This document shows, one piece after another, positions 44,713 through 53,126 of a stretch of DNA of 64,000 nt. Every line of letters begins with the position of its first letter. The first letter of the stretch is position 1. Source of the stretch: Ruminococcus bromii (GTDB lineage: Bacteria > Bacillota > Clostridia > Oscillospirales > Acutalibacteraceae). The stretch spans positions 184,826 through 248,825 of the forward strand of contig NZ_NNSR01000073.1 of assembly GCF_002834225.1 (NCBI RefSeq), given 5' to 3'. Made by a program: the position numbers and the translations under genes. The notes below the pieces were generated by a model. The model was not told the origin of the DNA. It saw only the letters and a program-made list of their open reading frames with translations, and did not search any database.

Positions 44713-44832
44713 TATTTTTAAATCTCTGTTGTATAATCTAAGTGCAGATTATTTGCATCTCTAAAGTGATGTAAATAATCATAGAAATTCAAAATGTGAA
44801 AAATGTAAAAAATTTGCAGGAGGGTGATTTTT

Positions 44833-45012
44833 GTGAATATCAGCGTTGGCGACAGAGTTGAGATGAAAAAACAGCACCCATGCGGCTGCAAAACCTTTGA
44901 AATTCTGCGTGTGGGAATGGATTTTAAGATAAAATGCGAAAAATGCGGCAGAGAGGTTATGGCGCCCCGTGCAAAGATTGAAAAAAATATTAAAAAAATT
45001 TTGACGGAGTAA
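44833..45012 (+). CDS. DUF951-family small zinc-ribbon-like protein
   Basis: A 59-residue basic protein with [14 protein letters not shown] and [11 protein letters not shown], giving two Cys pairs that probably bind one zinc. It is a common Firmicutes family (YyzM-like) of unknown function, typically near translation or chromosome-partition genes. GTG start at 44833 with GGAGGG 8 nt upstream; the earlier in-frame GTG at 44824 overlaps the ribosome site. It is followed by prfA after 7 bp, so it heads that operon. Confidence 0.88.
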   Translation: MNISVGDRVEMKKQHPCGCKTFEILRVGMDFKIKCEKCGREVMAPRAKIEKNIKKILTE

Positions 45013-45019
45013 GATATAT

Positions 45020-46093
45020 ATGTTTGAAAAAATCGAAATATTTGACAAAAGGTACTCCGAGCTTTCCGAAAGGCTCTACCAGCCGTCAGTAGCGGGCAAT
45101 CCCGAGGAATATCAGAAAATTATGAAGGAAATCAAGTCGATTGAGGAAATCGTTTTGACCTACCGTAAATACAAAGAGGCTGTTCAGACCGAAAAAGACA
45201 GCCTTGAAATTCTTGAGGAAACAAGCGACAAAGAGCTTAAAGAGCTTGCTCAGGCAGAGCTTAACAAGGCTAAGGATAATATTGAAAGTCTTTCGGAGAA
45301 GCTGAAAATTCTGCTTTTGCCGAAGGATCCGAACGATGAACGGAATGTTATCGTTGAAATCCGTGGCGGTGCAGGCGGTGAGGAATCGGCTCTGTTCAGT
45401 GCGGTTCTGTTCAGAATGTACTCGATGTATGCCGAAAAGAAGGGCTTTAAAATCGAGATTATCAATGCCAATGAAACCGAAATCGGCGGTTACAAGGAAA
45501 TTTCCTTTATGATTGAGGGCGAGGGTGCATACTCACGCTTTAAGTACGAAAGCGGTGTTCACCGTGTTCAGCGAGTACCCGAAACCGAAAGTCAGGGCAG
45601 AGTTCACACATCGACAACAACTGTTGCGGTTTTGCCCGAGGCAGAAGATGTTGAGCTTGAAATTGATCCGAATGACCTCAAAATTGACACCTTCCGTTCA
45701 AGCGGCGCAGGCGGTCAGCATATCAACAAAACAAGTTCCGCAATCCGAATCACTCACTTGCCCACAGGTATGGTAGTTGAGTGTCAGGACGAGAGAAGTC
45801 AGTACAAGAACAAGGACAAGGCTCTTAAAGTTCTCAAAAGCCGACTTCTCAAGGAAAAACAGGACAAACAGGCGAGTGAAATTGCCGAAAACAGAAAAAT
45901 GCAGGTAGGTACGGGCGACCGCAGTGAGCGAATCCGCACATATAACTATCCGCAGGGCAGAGTAACCGACCACAGAATCGGTCTTACTCTCTACAAGCTT
46001 GAAGAAATTCTCAACGGCAACCTTGACGAAGTGATTGACGCACTTGTTGCTGCTGACAGAGCCGAAAAGCTCAAAGAAAGTATGGAAAAATAA
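45020..46093 (+). CDS. prfA: Peptide chain release factor 1
   Basis: Reads UAA and UAG stop codons and releases the peptide. It has 357 residues with the catalytic GGQ loop ([14 protein letters not shown]) and [21 protein letters not shown] C-terminal region. The codon-recognition tripeptide region lies in [14 protein letters not shown]. It is in a run with DUF951, threonylcarbamoyl-AMP synthase and coaE. In many bacteria prmC follows prfA; it is not here. Confidence 0.97.
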   Translation: MFEKIEIFDKRYSELSERLYQPSVAGNPEEYQKIMKEIKSIEEIVLTYRKYKEAVQTEKDSLEILEETSDKELKELAQAELNKAKDNIESLSEKLKILLLPKDPNDERNVIVEIRGGAGGEESALFSAVLFRMYSMYAEKKGFKIEIINANETEIGGYKEISFMIEGEGAYSRFKYESGVHRVQRVPETESQGRVHTSTTTVAVLPEAEDVELEIDPNDLKIDTFRSSGAGGQHINKTSSAIRITHLPTGMVVECQDERSQYKNKDKALKVLKSRLLKEKQDKQASEIAENRKMQVGTGDRSERIRTYNYPQGRVTDHRIGLTLYKLEEILNGNLDEVIDALVAADRAEKLKESMEK

Positions 46094-46106
46094 TCCGGTG
46101 ATAATT

Positions 46107-47141
46107 GTGAAAACATTGTTGTTAAAAAATACAGAGGAAGATATAAAAACCGCCGCAGAGCTGCTTAAAAACGGCGGTGTTGTAGGAATCCCGACCGAAA
46201 CAGTTTACGGACTTGCGGCTGACGCACTCAACCCCGAGGCCGTAAAGAAGATTTTTAAAGCAAAGGGCAGACCCGGGGATAATCCGCTGATTGTCCACAT
46301 CTGCGATTTTTCCGATATTGAAAGACTTAACCTTGTGACGAAAATTCCCGACACGGCAAAAAAACTTGCCGATGCGTTCTGGCCGGGACCGCTCACAATG
46401 ATTATGAAAAAGTCGGATGTTATTCCGAATGAAGTTTCGGCAGGACTTGACACGGTTGCAATCCGTTTTCCGAGCCACAAAACCGCACAGGCGATTATCC
46501 GTGAATCGGGTACGGTTCTTGCCGCACCTTCGGCAAATATTTCGGGCTCACCCAGTCCGACAACCGCACGGCATGTTATGAACGATATGGACGGCAAAAT
46601 CGACGCTGTTCTTGACGGCGGTGCAAGTGAGGTAGGTCTTGAAAGCACGGTAATCACTCTTGCGGGAGATGTTCCGAGGGTACTTCGCCCGGGCGGAATT
46701 ACGGTTGAAATGCTCGAGAGTGTTCTCGGCAAGGTTGAAGTTGATGATGCAGTACTGCACAAACTTGCAGACAATGTTAAGGTTGCAAGCCCCGGTATGA
46801 AGTACAAGCACTATGCGCCAAGGGCGAGAGTAATACTTCTTAATTGCAACGATGAGCAATATATTGATTATGTAAACAAAAAGGCGGCTGAAGGAGTTGC
46901 GGCACTCTGTTGCGACGAGGATATTCCGCTTTTGAAAACTCCCGTTTTCTCTCTCGGAAAACGAAACGACTATACAAGACAGGCTCACACGCTTTTTGAC
47001 GAGCTTCGCAGAATTGATGAGGACGACAGCGTTAAGGTTGTATATTCAAGACTGCCAAAAACGAACGGTGTCGGAATGGCTGTTTACAACCGTCTTATAA
47101 GAGCGGCAGGCTTTGAGGTGATTGACCTTGAACAGAATTAA
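46107..47141 (+). CDS. Threonylcarbamoyl-AMP synthase, Sua5 type
   Basis: Makes L-threonylcarbamoyladenylate from threonine, bicarbonate and ATP for the t6A37 modification of ANN-decoding tRNAs. It has a YrdC domain (about 1-200: GGVVGIPTETVYGLAADA, KGRPGDNPLIVHI, PSANISGSPSPT) and a C-terminal Sua5 domain (about 220-344), so it is the long form of 344 residues. GTG 46107 with CCGGTG 6 nt upstream. It overlaps coaE by 14 bp. Often called sua5, ywlC or tsaC2. Confidence 0.94.
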   Translation: MKTLLLKNTEEDIKTAAELLKNGGVVGIPTETVYGLAADALNPEAVKKIFKAKGRPGDNPLIVHICDFSDIERLNLVTKIPDTAKKLADAFWPGPLTMIMKKSDVIPNEVSAGLDTVAIRFPSHKTAQAIIRESGTVLAAPSANISGSPSPTTARHVMNDMDGKIDAVLDGGASEVGLESTVITLAGDVPRVLRPGGITVEMLESVLGKVEVDDAVLHKLADNVKVASPGMKYKHYAPRARVILLNCNDEQYIDYVNKKAAEGVAALCCDEDIPLLKTPVFSLGKRNDYTRQAHTLFDELRRIDEDDSVKVVYSRLPKTNGVGMAVYNRLIRAAGFEVIDLEQN

Positions 47142-47739
47142 AATTGTCGGTCTTACGGGACAGAGCGGTGCGGGAAAAAGCACGGTTTCGGCATATTTTG
47201 CCAAAAACGGAATGTGTGTTATAAATGCTGACGAGATTGTAAAAAATCTTTACACTCCCGATTCCGTATGTTTAAAGGCTGTTTCGGGTGTTTTCGGTCA
47301 GGATATTATCCTTTCTGACGGCAACATTGACAGACCTTTGCTTGCCAAAAGAGCATTTTCAAGCAAAGAAAACACACATTTGCTCAATTCAATTGTTCAT
47401 CCGTTTGTTACATATGTATTTATGCAGATGGCGAAACAGGCTCAGACAGACGGCAAAAGCGTTGTGATTTATGACGCTCCTCAGCTTTTTGAAAGCGGTG
47501 CCGATGTGTTTTGCGACCTTATTGTAAGCGTTACTGCTAAAAAAGAAATAAGGCTTGAGAGAATCTGCAAAAGGGATAACATTGACATTTCCCGTGCAGA
47601 GCTAAGAATGTCTGCACAGCTTGACGAGGAATTTTTCAGAAGTCACAGCGACATTGTCATTGAAAACAATTTTTCGATAGAGCAAGTCGAGCTTGCCGCA
47701 CAAAAGGCGGCAGAGGCTATTAACAACCTGATGAGGTGA
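47128..47739 (+). CDS. coaE: Dephospho-CoA kinase
   Basis: Phosphorylates dephospho-CoA, the last step of coenzyme A synthesis. It has 203 residues with P-loop GLTGQSGAGKST, INADEIVKNLY, and DAPQLFESG. TTG start at 47128 is chosen because AGGTG lies 7 nt upstream; TTG at 47122 is too close. The start lies inside the end of the Sua5 gene, so translation is coupled. The lytic transglycosylase gene starts 4 bp after the stop. Confidence 0.94.
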   Translation: MNRIKIVGLTGQSGAGKSTVSAYFAKNGMCVINADEIVKNLYTPDSVCLKAVSGVFGQDIILSDGNIDRPLLAKRAFSSKENTHLLNSIVHPFVTYVFMQMAKQAQTDGKSVVIYDAPQLFESGADVFCDLIVSVTAKKEIRLERICKRDNIDISRAELRMSAQLDEEFFRSHSDIVIENNFSIEQVELAAQKAAEAINNLMR

Positions 47740-47743
47740 TAAG

Positions 47744-48364
47744 ATGCCCCAATCAAGGCGATATAAAAAGAAAAAAAGTGCAGGAAAGGCGATTTTGGCA
47801 TGGATAATTGTGCTTGCAATTCTTGCGGCGGCAGTATTTGTGTTTGTTTCGGTCTTTTACGAGGACACAAAGAAAAAGCTTGATGAGATGAATTATCCAC
47901 GCACCTACAGCACATATGTTGAAAAAGCCGCCAAGGATTATGACCTTGATCCTGCGTTGATATATGCCGTAATCCACACGGAAAGCGGCTTTGATCCGAA
48001 AGCCGAATCGGGAGTCGGAGCAAAGGGTGTTATGCAGATGATGCCATCGTCCTTTGAGTGGCTACAGGAGCAAAGAGGTTGTGCGGGACAGTACACCGAG
48101 GATGACCTGTTTGACCCCGAAATCTGTATTGATTACGGTAGTTATCTTTTAAAATATTTTTACGATTATTACGGCACGGAACGCTCGGCAATTGCCGCAT
48201 ATAATGCCGGCTTTGTTGTAAGCGACTGGCTCAACGACACAAATTACAGTTCGGACGGAAAAAATCTTGATTCCATTCCGTATCCCGAAACAGAGAATTA
48301 TGTTGACAAGGTTGAAAGTGCCAAGGAAATGTATATAAAACTTTATTATTCACAATCTAATTAA
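47744..48364 (+). CDS. Membrane-anchored lytic transglycosylase
   Basis: Cleaves peptidoglycan glycan strands with formation of anhydro-muramyl ends. It has 206 residues: a basic N-terminus, one membrane anchor (about residues 17-40), then a goose-type/SLT domain with the catalytic Glu in AVIHTESGFDPKAESGVGAK, followed by GVMQMMPSSFEWL and AIAAYNAG. GAGGTG lies 5 nt before the ATG. It is the last member of the prfA-coaE run. Confidence 0.92.
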   Translation: MPQSRRYKKKKSAGKAILAWIIVLAILAAAVFVFVSVFYEDTKKKLDEMNYPRTYSTYVEKAAKDYDLDPALIYAVIHTESGFDPKAESGVGAKGVMQMMPSSFEWLQEQRGCAGQYTEDDLFDPEICIDYGSYLLKYFYDYYGTERSAIAAYNAGFVVSDWLNDTNYSSDGKNLDSIPYPETENYVDKVESAKEMYIKLYYSQSN

Positions 48365-48450
48365 GTGCAAAGATGTTCCGATGCCTTTGGCGGCGGATTT
48401 CAAAATAAAATAGTTTTGCCGTGTTTTACGGCACAGAAAGGACGGTTATT

Positions 48451-49863
48451 ATGGCTGAAGAAAAGTCAAAGACAACTTTATTAAAGGAAAAAATTATGAT
48501 GACCGAACCGAAGGGCGTTAAGGCTCTTTCGGAGGAAGAAATTAAAAAGGCAGACAGCTTTTGCGATGGTTACAAAAAGTTTCTTGATAACTCACCCGTT
48601 GAGCGTGAGGCTGTTCGCTATACTGTTGAGCTTGCCAAAAAAGCGGGCTTTGCAGAGTATGAGCAGGACAAAGAATATAAGGCCGGTGACAGGCTTTATT
48701 ATGTAAACCGTGACAAGGCTGTTGCTCTTGCCGTAATTGGTAAAAACGGTGTTAAGAACGGTGCAAGGCTTGCAATTGCTCATATTGATTCCCCGAGAGT
48801 TGACCTCAAACCGAATCCTCTTTTTGAGGCAAACAATCTTGCTTTCTTTAAGACTCATTACTACGGCGGTCTTAAAAAATATCAGTGGACAACAATTCCG
48901 CTTTCACTTCACGGTTCGGTTGTAAAGCTTGACGGTACAAGAGTTGACATCTGCTGGGGCGATGATGAGAACGAAAGCTGCTTCTGCATTACAGACCTTC
49001 TTCCGCACCTTGCAAGAGAGCAGGCGTCAAAGCCAATGGCAAAGGCAATTGAGGGCGAAAACCTCAATGTTATCCTCGGCTCTCGTCCGTATGATGCAGA
49101 CAGCGACGAAAAAGACCTTGTAAAGCTCAATGTAATGGCTGTACTCAATGAGAAGTACGGTATCTGTGAGGGCGACTTCCTTTCGGCTGAGCTCTGCCTT
49201 ATCCCGTCTTTCAAGTCAAGAGATATCGGTTTTGACAGAAGCATGATCGGCGGTTACGGTCACGATGATAAGGTTTGTGCTTATCCGGCTGTTATGGCGG
49301 CGCTTGATGTTGAAATGCCCGAGCAGACTTGTATCACATATCTTACAGACAAAGAAGAAACAGGCAGTGACGGCAACACAGGTATGCAGAGCGACTTCCT
49401 CCGCTTCTTCATCTATGACCTTGCAAAACAGGACGGTGTTGACGGCTACCGTGTTCTTTCAAAAAGCACCTGTCTTTCAGCCGATGTAAATGCCGCATTT
49501 GATCCGACTTTTGCGTCTGCATATGAGGCTAACAACTGCTCATACATTAACAACGGTGTAATTATTTCAAAATACACAGGTCACGGCGGAAAGTATGACA
49601 CATCAGATGCGTCTGCCGAATATATGGGAAAAATCAGGGCTATGCTTGAGAACAACGATATTCTCTGGCAGGTCGGTGAGCTCGGCAAGGTTGACGGCGG
49701 CGGCGGCGGAACAATCGCCAAGTATGTTGCCAATATGAATGTCGATGTTGTCGATCTCGGCGTTCCCGTGCTTTCAATGCACGCTCCGTTTGAGATTGTT
49801 TCCAAGACAGATGTCTATATGGCATACAGAGCATTTTTTACATTCTTTGACGCCAAAGACTAA
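48451..49863 (+). CDS. M18-family aminopeptidase
   Basis: A cytoplasmic dinuclear zinc aminopeptidase of 470 residues, probably removing acidic N-terminal residues. Metal ligands are in IAHIDSPRVDLKP, GYGHDDKVCAYP, TDKEETGSDGNTG and the C-terminal SMHAPFEIVSKTD. ATG 48451 with AAAGGACGG about 7 nt upstream; the frame is open 10 codons further upstream (48421) without a ribosome site. It is a single gene and no terminator hairpin is obvious before the tRNA promoter. Confidence 0.94.
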   Translation: MAEEKSKTTLLKEKIMMTEPKGVKALSEEEIKKADSFCDGYKKFLDNSPVEREAVRYTVELAKKAGFAEYEQDKEYKAGDRLYYVNRDKAVALAVIGKNGVKNGARLAIAHIDSPRVDLKPNPLFEANNLAFFKTHYYGGLKKYQWTTIPLSLHGSVVKLDGTRVDICWGDDENESCFCITDLLPHLAREQASKPMAKAIEGENLNVILGSRPYDADSDEKDLVKLNVMAVLNEKYGICEGDFLSAELCLIPSFKSRDIGFDRSMIGGYGHDDKVCAYPAVMAALDVEMPEQTCITYLTDKEETGSDGNTGMQSDFLRFFIYDLAKQDGVDGYRVLSKSTCLSADVNAAFDPTFASAYEANNCSYINNGVIISKYTGHGGKYDTSDASAEYMGKIRAMLENNDILWQVGELGKVDGGGGGTIAKYVANMNVDVVDLGVPVLSMHAPFEIVSKTDVYMAYRAFFTFFDAKD

Positions 49864-49887
49864 TTTCCGGAAAAAATAAAAAAAGAC

Positions 49888-49916
49888 TTGATTTTTAAGT
49901 TAAGTTGTGATATTAT
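49888..49916 (+). promoter_or_regulatory. Promoter of tRNA-Arg
   Basis: TTGATT (49888-49893), 17-bp spacer, TATTAT (49911-49916); the tRNA begins 31 bp after the -10 box. Confidence 0.65.
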
Positions 49917-49946
49917 ACTAATTGCGGCTGATAAACAGTCGCATAT

Positions 49947-50023
49947 GCGCCGGTAGCTCAGCTGGATAGAGTGTCTGACTACGAATCAGAAGGTCGGGAG
50001 TTCGAGTCTCTTCCGGCGCGCCA
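49947..50023 (+). tRNA. tRNA-Arg (anticodon ACG)
   Basis: The acceptor stem GCGCCGG pairs with CCGGCGC, discriminator G and encoded CCA. The D-arm AGCTCAGCTGGATAGAGT, anticodon arm TCTGA-CTACGAA-TCAGA (anticodon ACG, read as ICG after deamination) and T-arm GGGAGTTCGAGTCTCTT are present. It decodes CGU, CGC and CGA. Confidence 0.97.
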
Positions 50024-50024
50024 A

Positions 50025-50057
50025 AACACCATTTGCCTTTTCGCAGATGGTGTTTTT
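50025..50057 (+). terminator. Terminator of tRNA-Arg
   Basis: AACACCAT (50025-50032) and ATGGTGTT (50047-50054) followed by TTTATTTTTA. Confidence 0.85.
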
Positions 50058-50191
50058 ATTTTTATACCGATTTTACCGATTTTTAATTATCGGACAGATA
50101 TTGCAACAGTGCCGAGGCTGATAAAATTTCGGTTTCATAATTCTCCGCAAATAGGGAACAATAATCAAAAATAATTTACGGAGTGGTAATT

Positions 50192-50521
50192 GTGACCGAA
50201 AATATACAGAAAAATGAATTTGAAGGTTTAATTAAATCAGGAAAGCCTGTTCTTGCGGATTTTTACGCAATATGGTGTTCACCGTGCAGAATGCTTGCTC
50301 CGACAATTGAAGAAATTCACAGTGAGTACAGCAATTGTTTTGAAACCGTCAAGATAAATGTTGACGAAAATCCCGAGCTTACGGAGCGTTACGGCATTTC
50401 GGGAATCCCTGCACTTTTATTTTTTAAGGACGGAAGGGAAGTTTTCCGTATGTCGGGAGTTCAGACAAAGGAAAGAATAATTTCCGCAATCTCAGAAAAG
50501 ATGGGTGAGAGCCTTGTATGA
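50192..50521 (+). CDS. trxA: Thioredoxin
   Basis: A cytoplasmic disulfide reductase of 109 residues. The active site is YAIWCSPCRM, where WCGPC is the usual form; the cis-Pro motif GISGIPALLFF is normal. GTG 50192 has GGAG 8 nt upstream; the in-frame GTG at 50183 overlaps the ribosome site. Its end overlaps the thioredoxin reductase start, so they form a trxA-trxB pair. The Ser in the active site may change redox potential. Confidence 0.93.
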   Translation: MTENIQKNEFEGLIKSGKPVLADFYAIWCSPCRMLAPTIEEIHSEYSNCFETVKINVDENPELTERYGISGIPALLFFKDGREVFRMSGVQTKERIISAISEKMGESLV

Positions 50522-51407
50522 TCTTGTAATTGTCGGCGGAGGTGCGGCAGGACTTACTGCGGCGCTCTATGCCTCACGGAGCGGACTTGACTGCATTGTG
50601 CTTGATCCTGCATCACCCGAGGGCAGTTCAATTGCCCTTACGGATGCGGTTGAAAACTACACGGGCTTCAGCGATATTGCAGGCTTTGATCTCATCCAGC
50701 ACTTTTATTCACACGCAAAGTCATTCGGTGCAAATTTTGTCAGACAATCCCTTGTCGGCATAAGAAAAAATTATGACGGTTTTATCCTTGAATGTTCCGA
50801 CAGCGAGGTCAAGACAAAATCTGTTATTCTCTGCATGGGCGCAACCCACAAAAAATTGGGAATTGACGGTGAAAATAAGTTTGAGGGCAGAGGAGTAAGC
50901 TATTGTGCCGTGTGTGACGGCTATTTTTTCAAAGACAAAACAGTGGCGGTAATCGGCGGAGGAAACACAGCCGTTACCGAGGCGACCTATCTTTCTCATA
51001 TATGCAAACGGGTTTTTCTTATTCACAGGGGCGACGCATTAAAAGCCGACAGAGTGCTTGTGCAAAAGCTTGAAAAATCGGGCAATGTCAAAATTCTTTA
51101 CAACACTAATGTTGTGAAAATTGACGGTGACGAAAAGGTTAAATCGGTTACGCTTGATAATGAGAAAATTCTGAAAACTGACGGAGTTTTTGTTGCGGTA
51201 GGTCTTGAACCGAGAACCGAATGTGTCAAGGGTTTTGTAAAAACTGATGACAACGGATATGTGATTGCCGATGAAACCTGTCAGACATCCGTGTCGGGAA
51301 TTTTTGTTGCAGGGGATATCCGCACAAAAAATCTGCGACAAATTATAACCGCCTGTTGTGACGGTGCAAATTCTGTTTACGGAATAAACAAATTTTTGAA
51401 ATTGTAA
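50514..51407 (+). CDS. trxB: Thioredoxin reductase
   Basis: A flavoprotein of 297 residues that reduces thioredoxin with NADPH. It has the FAD loop VIVGGGAAGLTAALYASRSG, the redox motif CAVCDGYF, the NAD(P) loop VIGGGNTAVTEATYLS and the C-terminal GIFVAGDIRTKNLRQI. The second loop ends HRGDALKAD rather than the HRR...FRA pattern typical of NADPH use, so the electron donor could be different. Start: TTG 50514 (MYDLVIVGGG) matches the family N-terminus; a GTG at 50505 is possible. It overlaps trxA by 8 bp. Confidence 0.93.
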   Translation: MYDLVIVGGGAAGLTAALYASRSGLDCIVLDPASPEGSSIALTDAVENYTGFSDIAGFDLIQHFYSHAKSFGANFVRQSLVGIRKNYDGFILECSDSEVKTKSVILCMGATHKKLGIDGENKFEGRGVSYCAVCDGYFFKDKTVAVIGGGNTAVTEATYLSHICKRVFLIHRGDALKADRVLVQKLEKSGNVKILYNTNVVKIDGDEKVKSVTLDNEKILKTDGVFVAVGLEPRTECVKGFVKTDDNGYVIADETCQTSVSGIFVAGDIRTKNLRQIITACCDGANSVYGINKFLKL

Positions 51408-51464
51408 GGTTTTCTTTTTCTGACTTTTGTGTTACAATATACCTGATATTGTTAATTTTTCCGG

Positions 51465-52397
51465 ATGAATAAAATGAAACTGTTACAAAATAAAAAAATA
51501 GCATATTTAACAGCAATTTTCTGCACACTTTTGTGGGGAACGGCTTTTCCGTTTATAAAGGTCGGCTACTCTGCTTTTAAGATTGAGGAGTCTGATATCG
51601 GCTCAAAGCTGATTTTTGCAGGAATGCGCTTTATGTTGGCGGGATTTATGGTGTTTCTCTTTTTGTGGATATCAAAAAGAAAACCGCCGACGCTTTCAAA
51701 AAAAGATATACTGCCCGTCTGTTCGCTCGGAGTGGTTCAGACAGGATTGCAGTATATTTTTACATACATCGGAATCGGTTTTACAAGCGGAACGAACACC
51801 TCTATAATAACAGCTTGTGCGTCGTTCTTTACCGTACTTTTCGTGCCGTTGTTTTTCAAAAACGACAGGCTCACGCTGATGAAAATTATCGGTTGTATTC
51901 TCGGATTCGGCGGAATTATCGCAATCAATTTCGGCGGAACTGTCAGCACGGGCACTTGGTTCGGCGATATGATGATTCTCTTTTCAACAATATCTGCGGC
52001 GGCGGGCAACATTGTGGCGAAAAAAGTCACAACAGGACGAGATCCGTTCCCTGTAACCGCTTTTCAGCTTTTAACAGGCGGTTTTATACTGCTTGTGTCG
52101 GGCATATGCTGCGGTGGCAGTATTGGTTTGATAAATGTTGAAAGTGTTTCCGTGTTGCTCTGGCTTGCGTTCGTATCTGCGGCGGCATTTTCGCTGTGGA
52201 CAGGACTTCTCAAATTTCATGATGCAAGCAGAATTTCCGTTTTCAATCTGCTTGTTCCCGTGTTCGGAACGGTTTTGTCGGGACTTATGCTCGGTGAAAA
52301 TGTTTTCAGAATCGAAACGCTCATCTCGCTTATTCTGATTTCACTCGGAATTGCGTTTGTAAATATGAATCTAAAAAAATCGGGAGGTAAAATATGA
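51465..52397 (+). CDS. EamA-family (DMT superfamily) transporter
   Basis: A 310-residue membrane protein with ten predicted segments and two EamA halves (LLWGTAFPFIKVGYSAF in the first; ISAAAGNIVAKKVTTGR in the second). The family exports small metabolites such as amino acids. The substrate is unknown. The ribosome site is weak (CCGGATGA before ATG 51465; a second ATG at 51474 is possible). It overlaps the HAD gene by 4 bp, suggesting a functional link. Confidence 0.9.
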   Translation: MNKMKLLQNKKIAYLTAIFCTLLWGTAFPFIKVGYSAFKIEESDIGSKLIFAGMRFMLAGFMVFLFLWISKRKPPTLSKKDILPVCSLGVVQTGLQYIFTYIGIGFTSGTNTSIITACASFFTVLFVPLFFKNDRLTLMKIIGCILGFGGIIAINFGGTVSTGTWFGDMMILFSTISAAAGNIVAKKVTTGRDPFPVTAFQLLTGGFILLVSGICCGGSIGLINVESVSVLLWLAFVSAAAFSLWTGLLKFHDASRISVFNLLVPVFGTVLSGLMLGENVFRIETLISLILISLGIAFVNMNLKKSGGKI

Positions 52398-53044
52398 ATC
52401 CTGATATAAAAGGTATTATTTCCGACATGGACGGTGTCATTCTTGACACAGAAAAGCTGTATGTCCGTTTTTGGTGTGAGGCGGCTCTTTTTTACGGTTA
52501 TCCTATGGAAACGCACCACGCACTCAGTATTCGTTCAATGGCTCGCCCGTTTGCAATTGCAAAATTAAAGGGCTTTTTCGGAGAGAATTTTGACTACTGC
52601 AAGGTTCACGATAAAAGAATTGAGCTTATGGATAAGTTCATCTCGGAAAACGGCATTGAATCAAAGCCCGGTGCTGCTGAATTTCTCGGCTTTTTAAAGC
52701 AGAACGGCTACAGGGTTGCCCTTGCAACCGCAACCGCTCCGGAAAGAACGAAAAAATATCTTTCGGCTCTCGGTCTTTACGATTATTTTGACGAAATAGT
52801 TTGTGCGTCAATGGTTGCAAAAGGAAAGCCCGAACCTGATATTTATCTTTATGCCGCAGAAAAACTCGGACTTGCTCCCGAAAACTGCATTGCACTTGAG
52901 GACTCGTTCAACGGCATAAAGTCGGCAAGCTCGGCAGGGTGTAAAACGGTTATGGTTCCCGACCTTGACCGTCCGAATGCAGAGGCAATTCCCCTTCTTT
53001 ACGGAGTTGCAGACAACCTTATTGATGTAAAACGATTTTTGTAA
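52394..53044 (+). CDS. HAD-superfamily phosphatase/phosphomutase
   Basis: A 216-residue HAD hydrolase, subfamily I with a helical cap, like beta-phosphoglucomutase and phosphoglycolate phosphatase. Motif I SDMDGVILDTE, motif II LATATAPERT, Lys of motif III in GKPEPDIY, motif IV ALEDSFNGIKSA. The second Asp of motif I (DMDG) marks a phosphatase or mutase. Overlap with the EamA gene (ATGA), GGGAGG upstream. Confidence 0.9.
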   Translation: MNPDIKGIISDMDGVILDTEKLYVRFWCEAALFYGYPMETHHALSIRSMARPFAIAKLKGFFGENFDYCKVHDKRIELMDKFISENGIESKPGAAEFLGFLKQNGYRVALATATAPERTKKYLSALGLYDYFDEIVCASMVAKGKPEPDIYLYAAEKLGLAPENCIALEDSFNGIKSASSAGCKTVMVPDLDRPNAEAIPLLYGVADNLIDVKRFL

Positions 53045-53077
53045 AAAACATTAACGGACATAAAGCAGGTTTTGCTT

Positions 53078-53106
53078 TTGTATATTAAACAGGGTAGGAT
53101 TATACT
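53078..53106 (+). promoter_or_regulatory. Promoter of the Na+/alanine symporter gene
   Basis: TTGTAT (53078-53083), 17-bp spacer, TATACT (53101-53106), the same hexamers as the glgB promoter. It is very close to the start at 53127, leaving a leader of about 15 nt. Confidence 0.6.
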
Positions 53107-53126
53107 AAAACAAGGAGGCGTACAAT

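Noticed and set aside
49947..50023. tRNA-Arg as prophage attachment site
   Set aside because: The phage-like genes begin about 12.6 kb away with ordinary chromosomal genes in between, and no partial tRNA duplication was seen.
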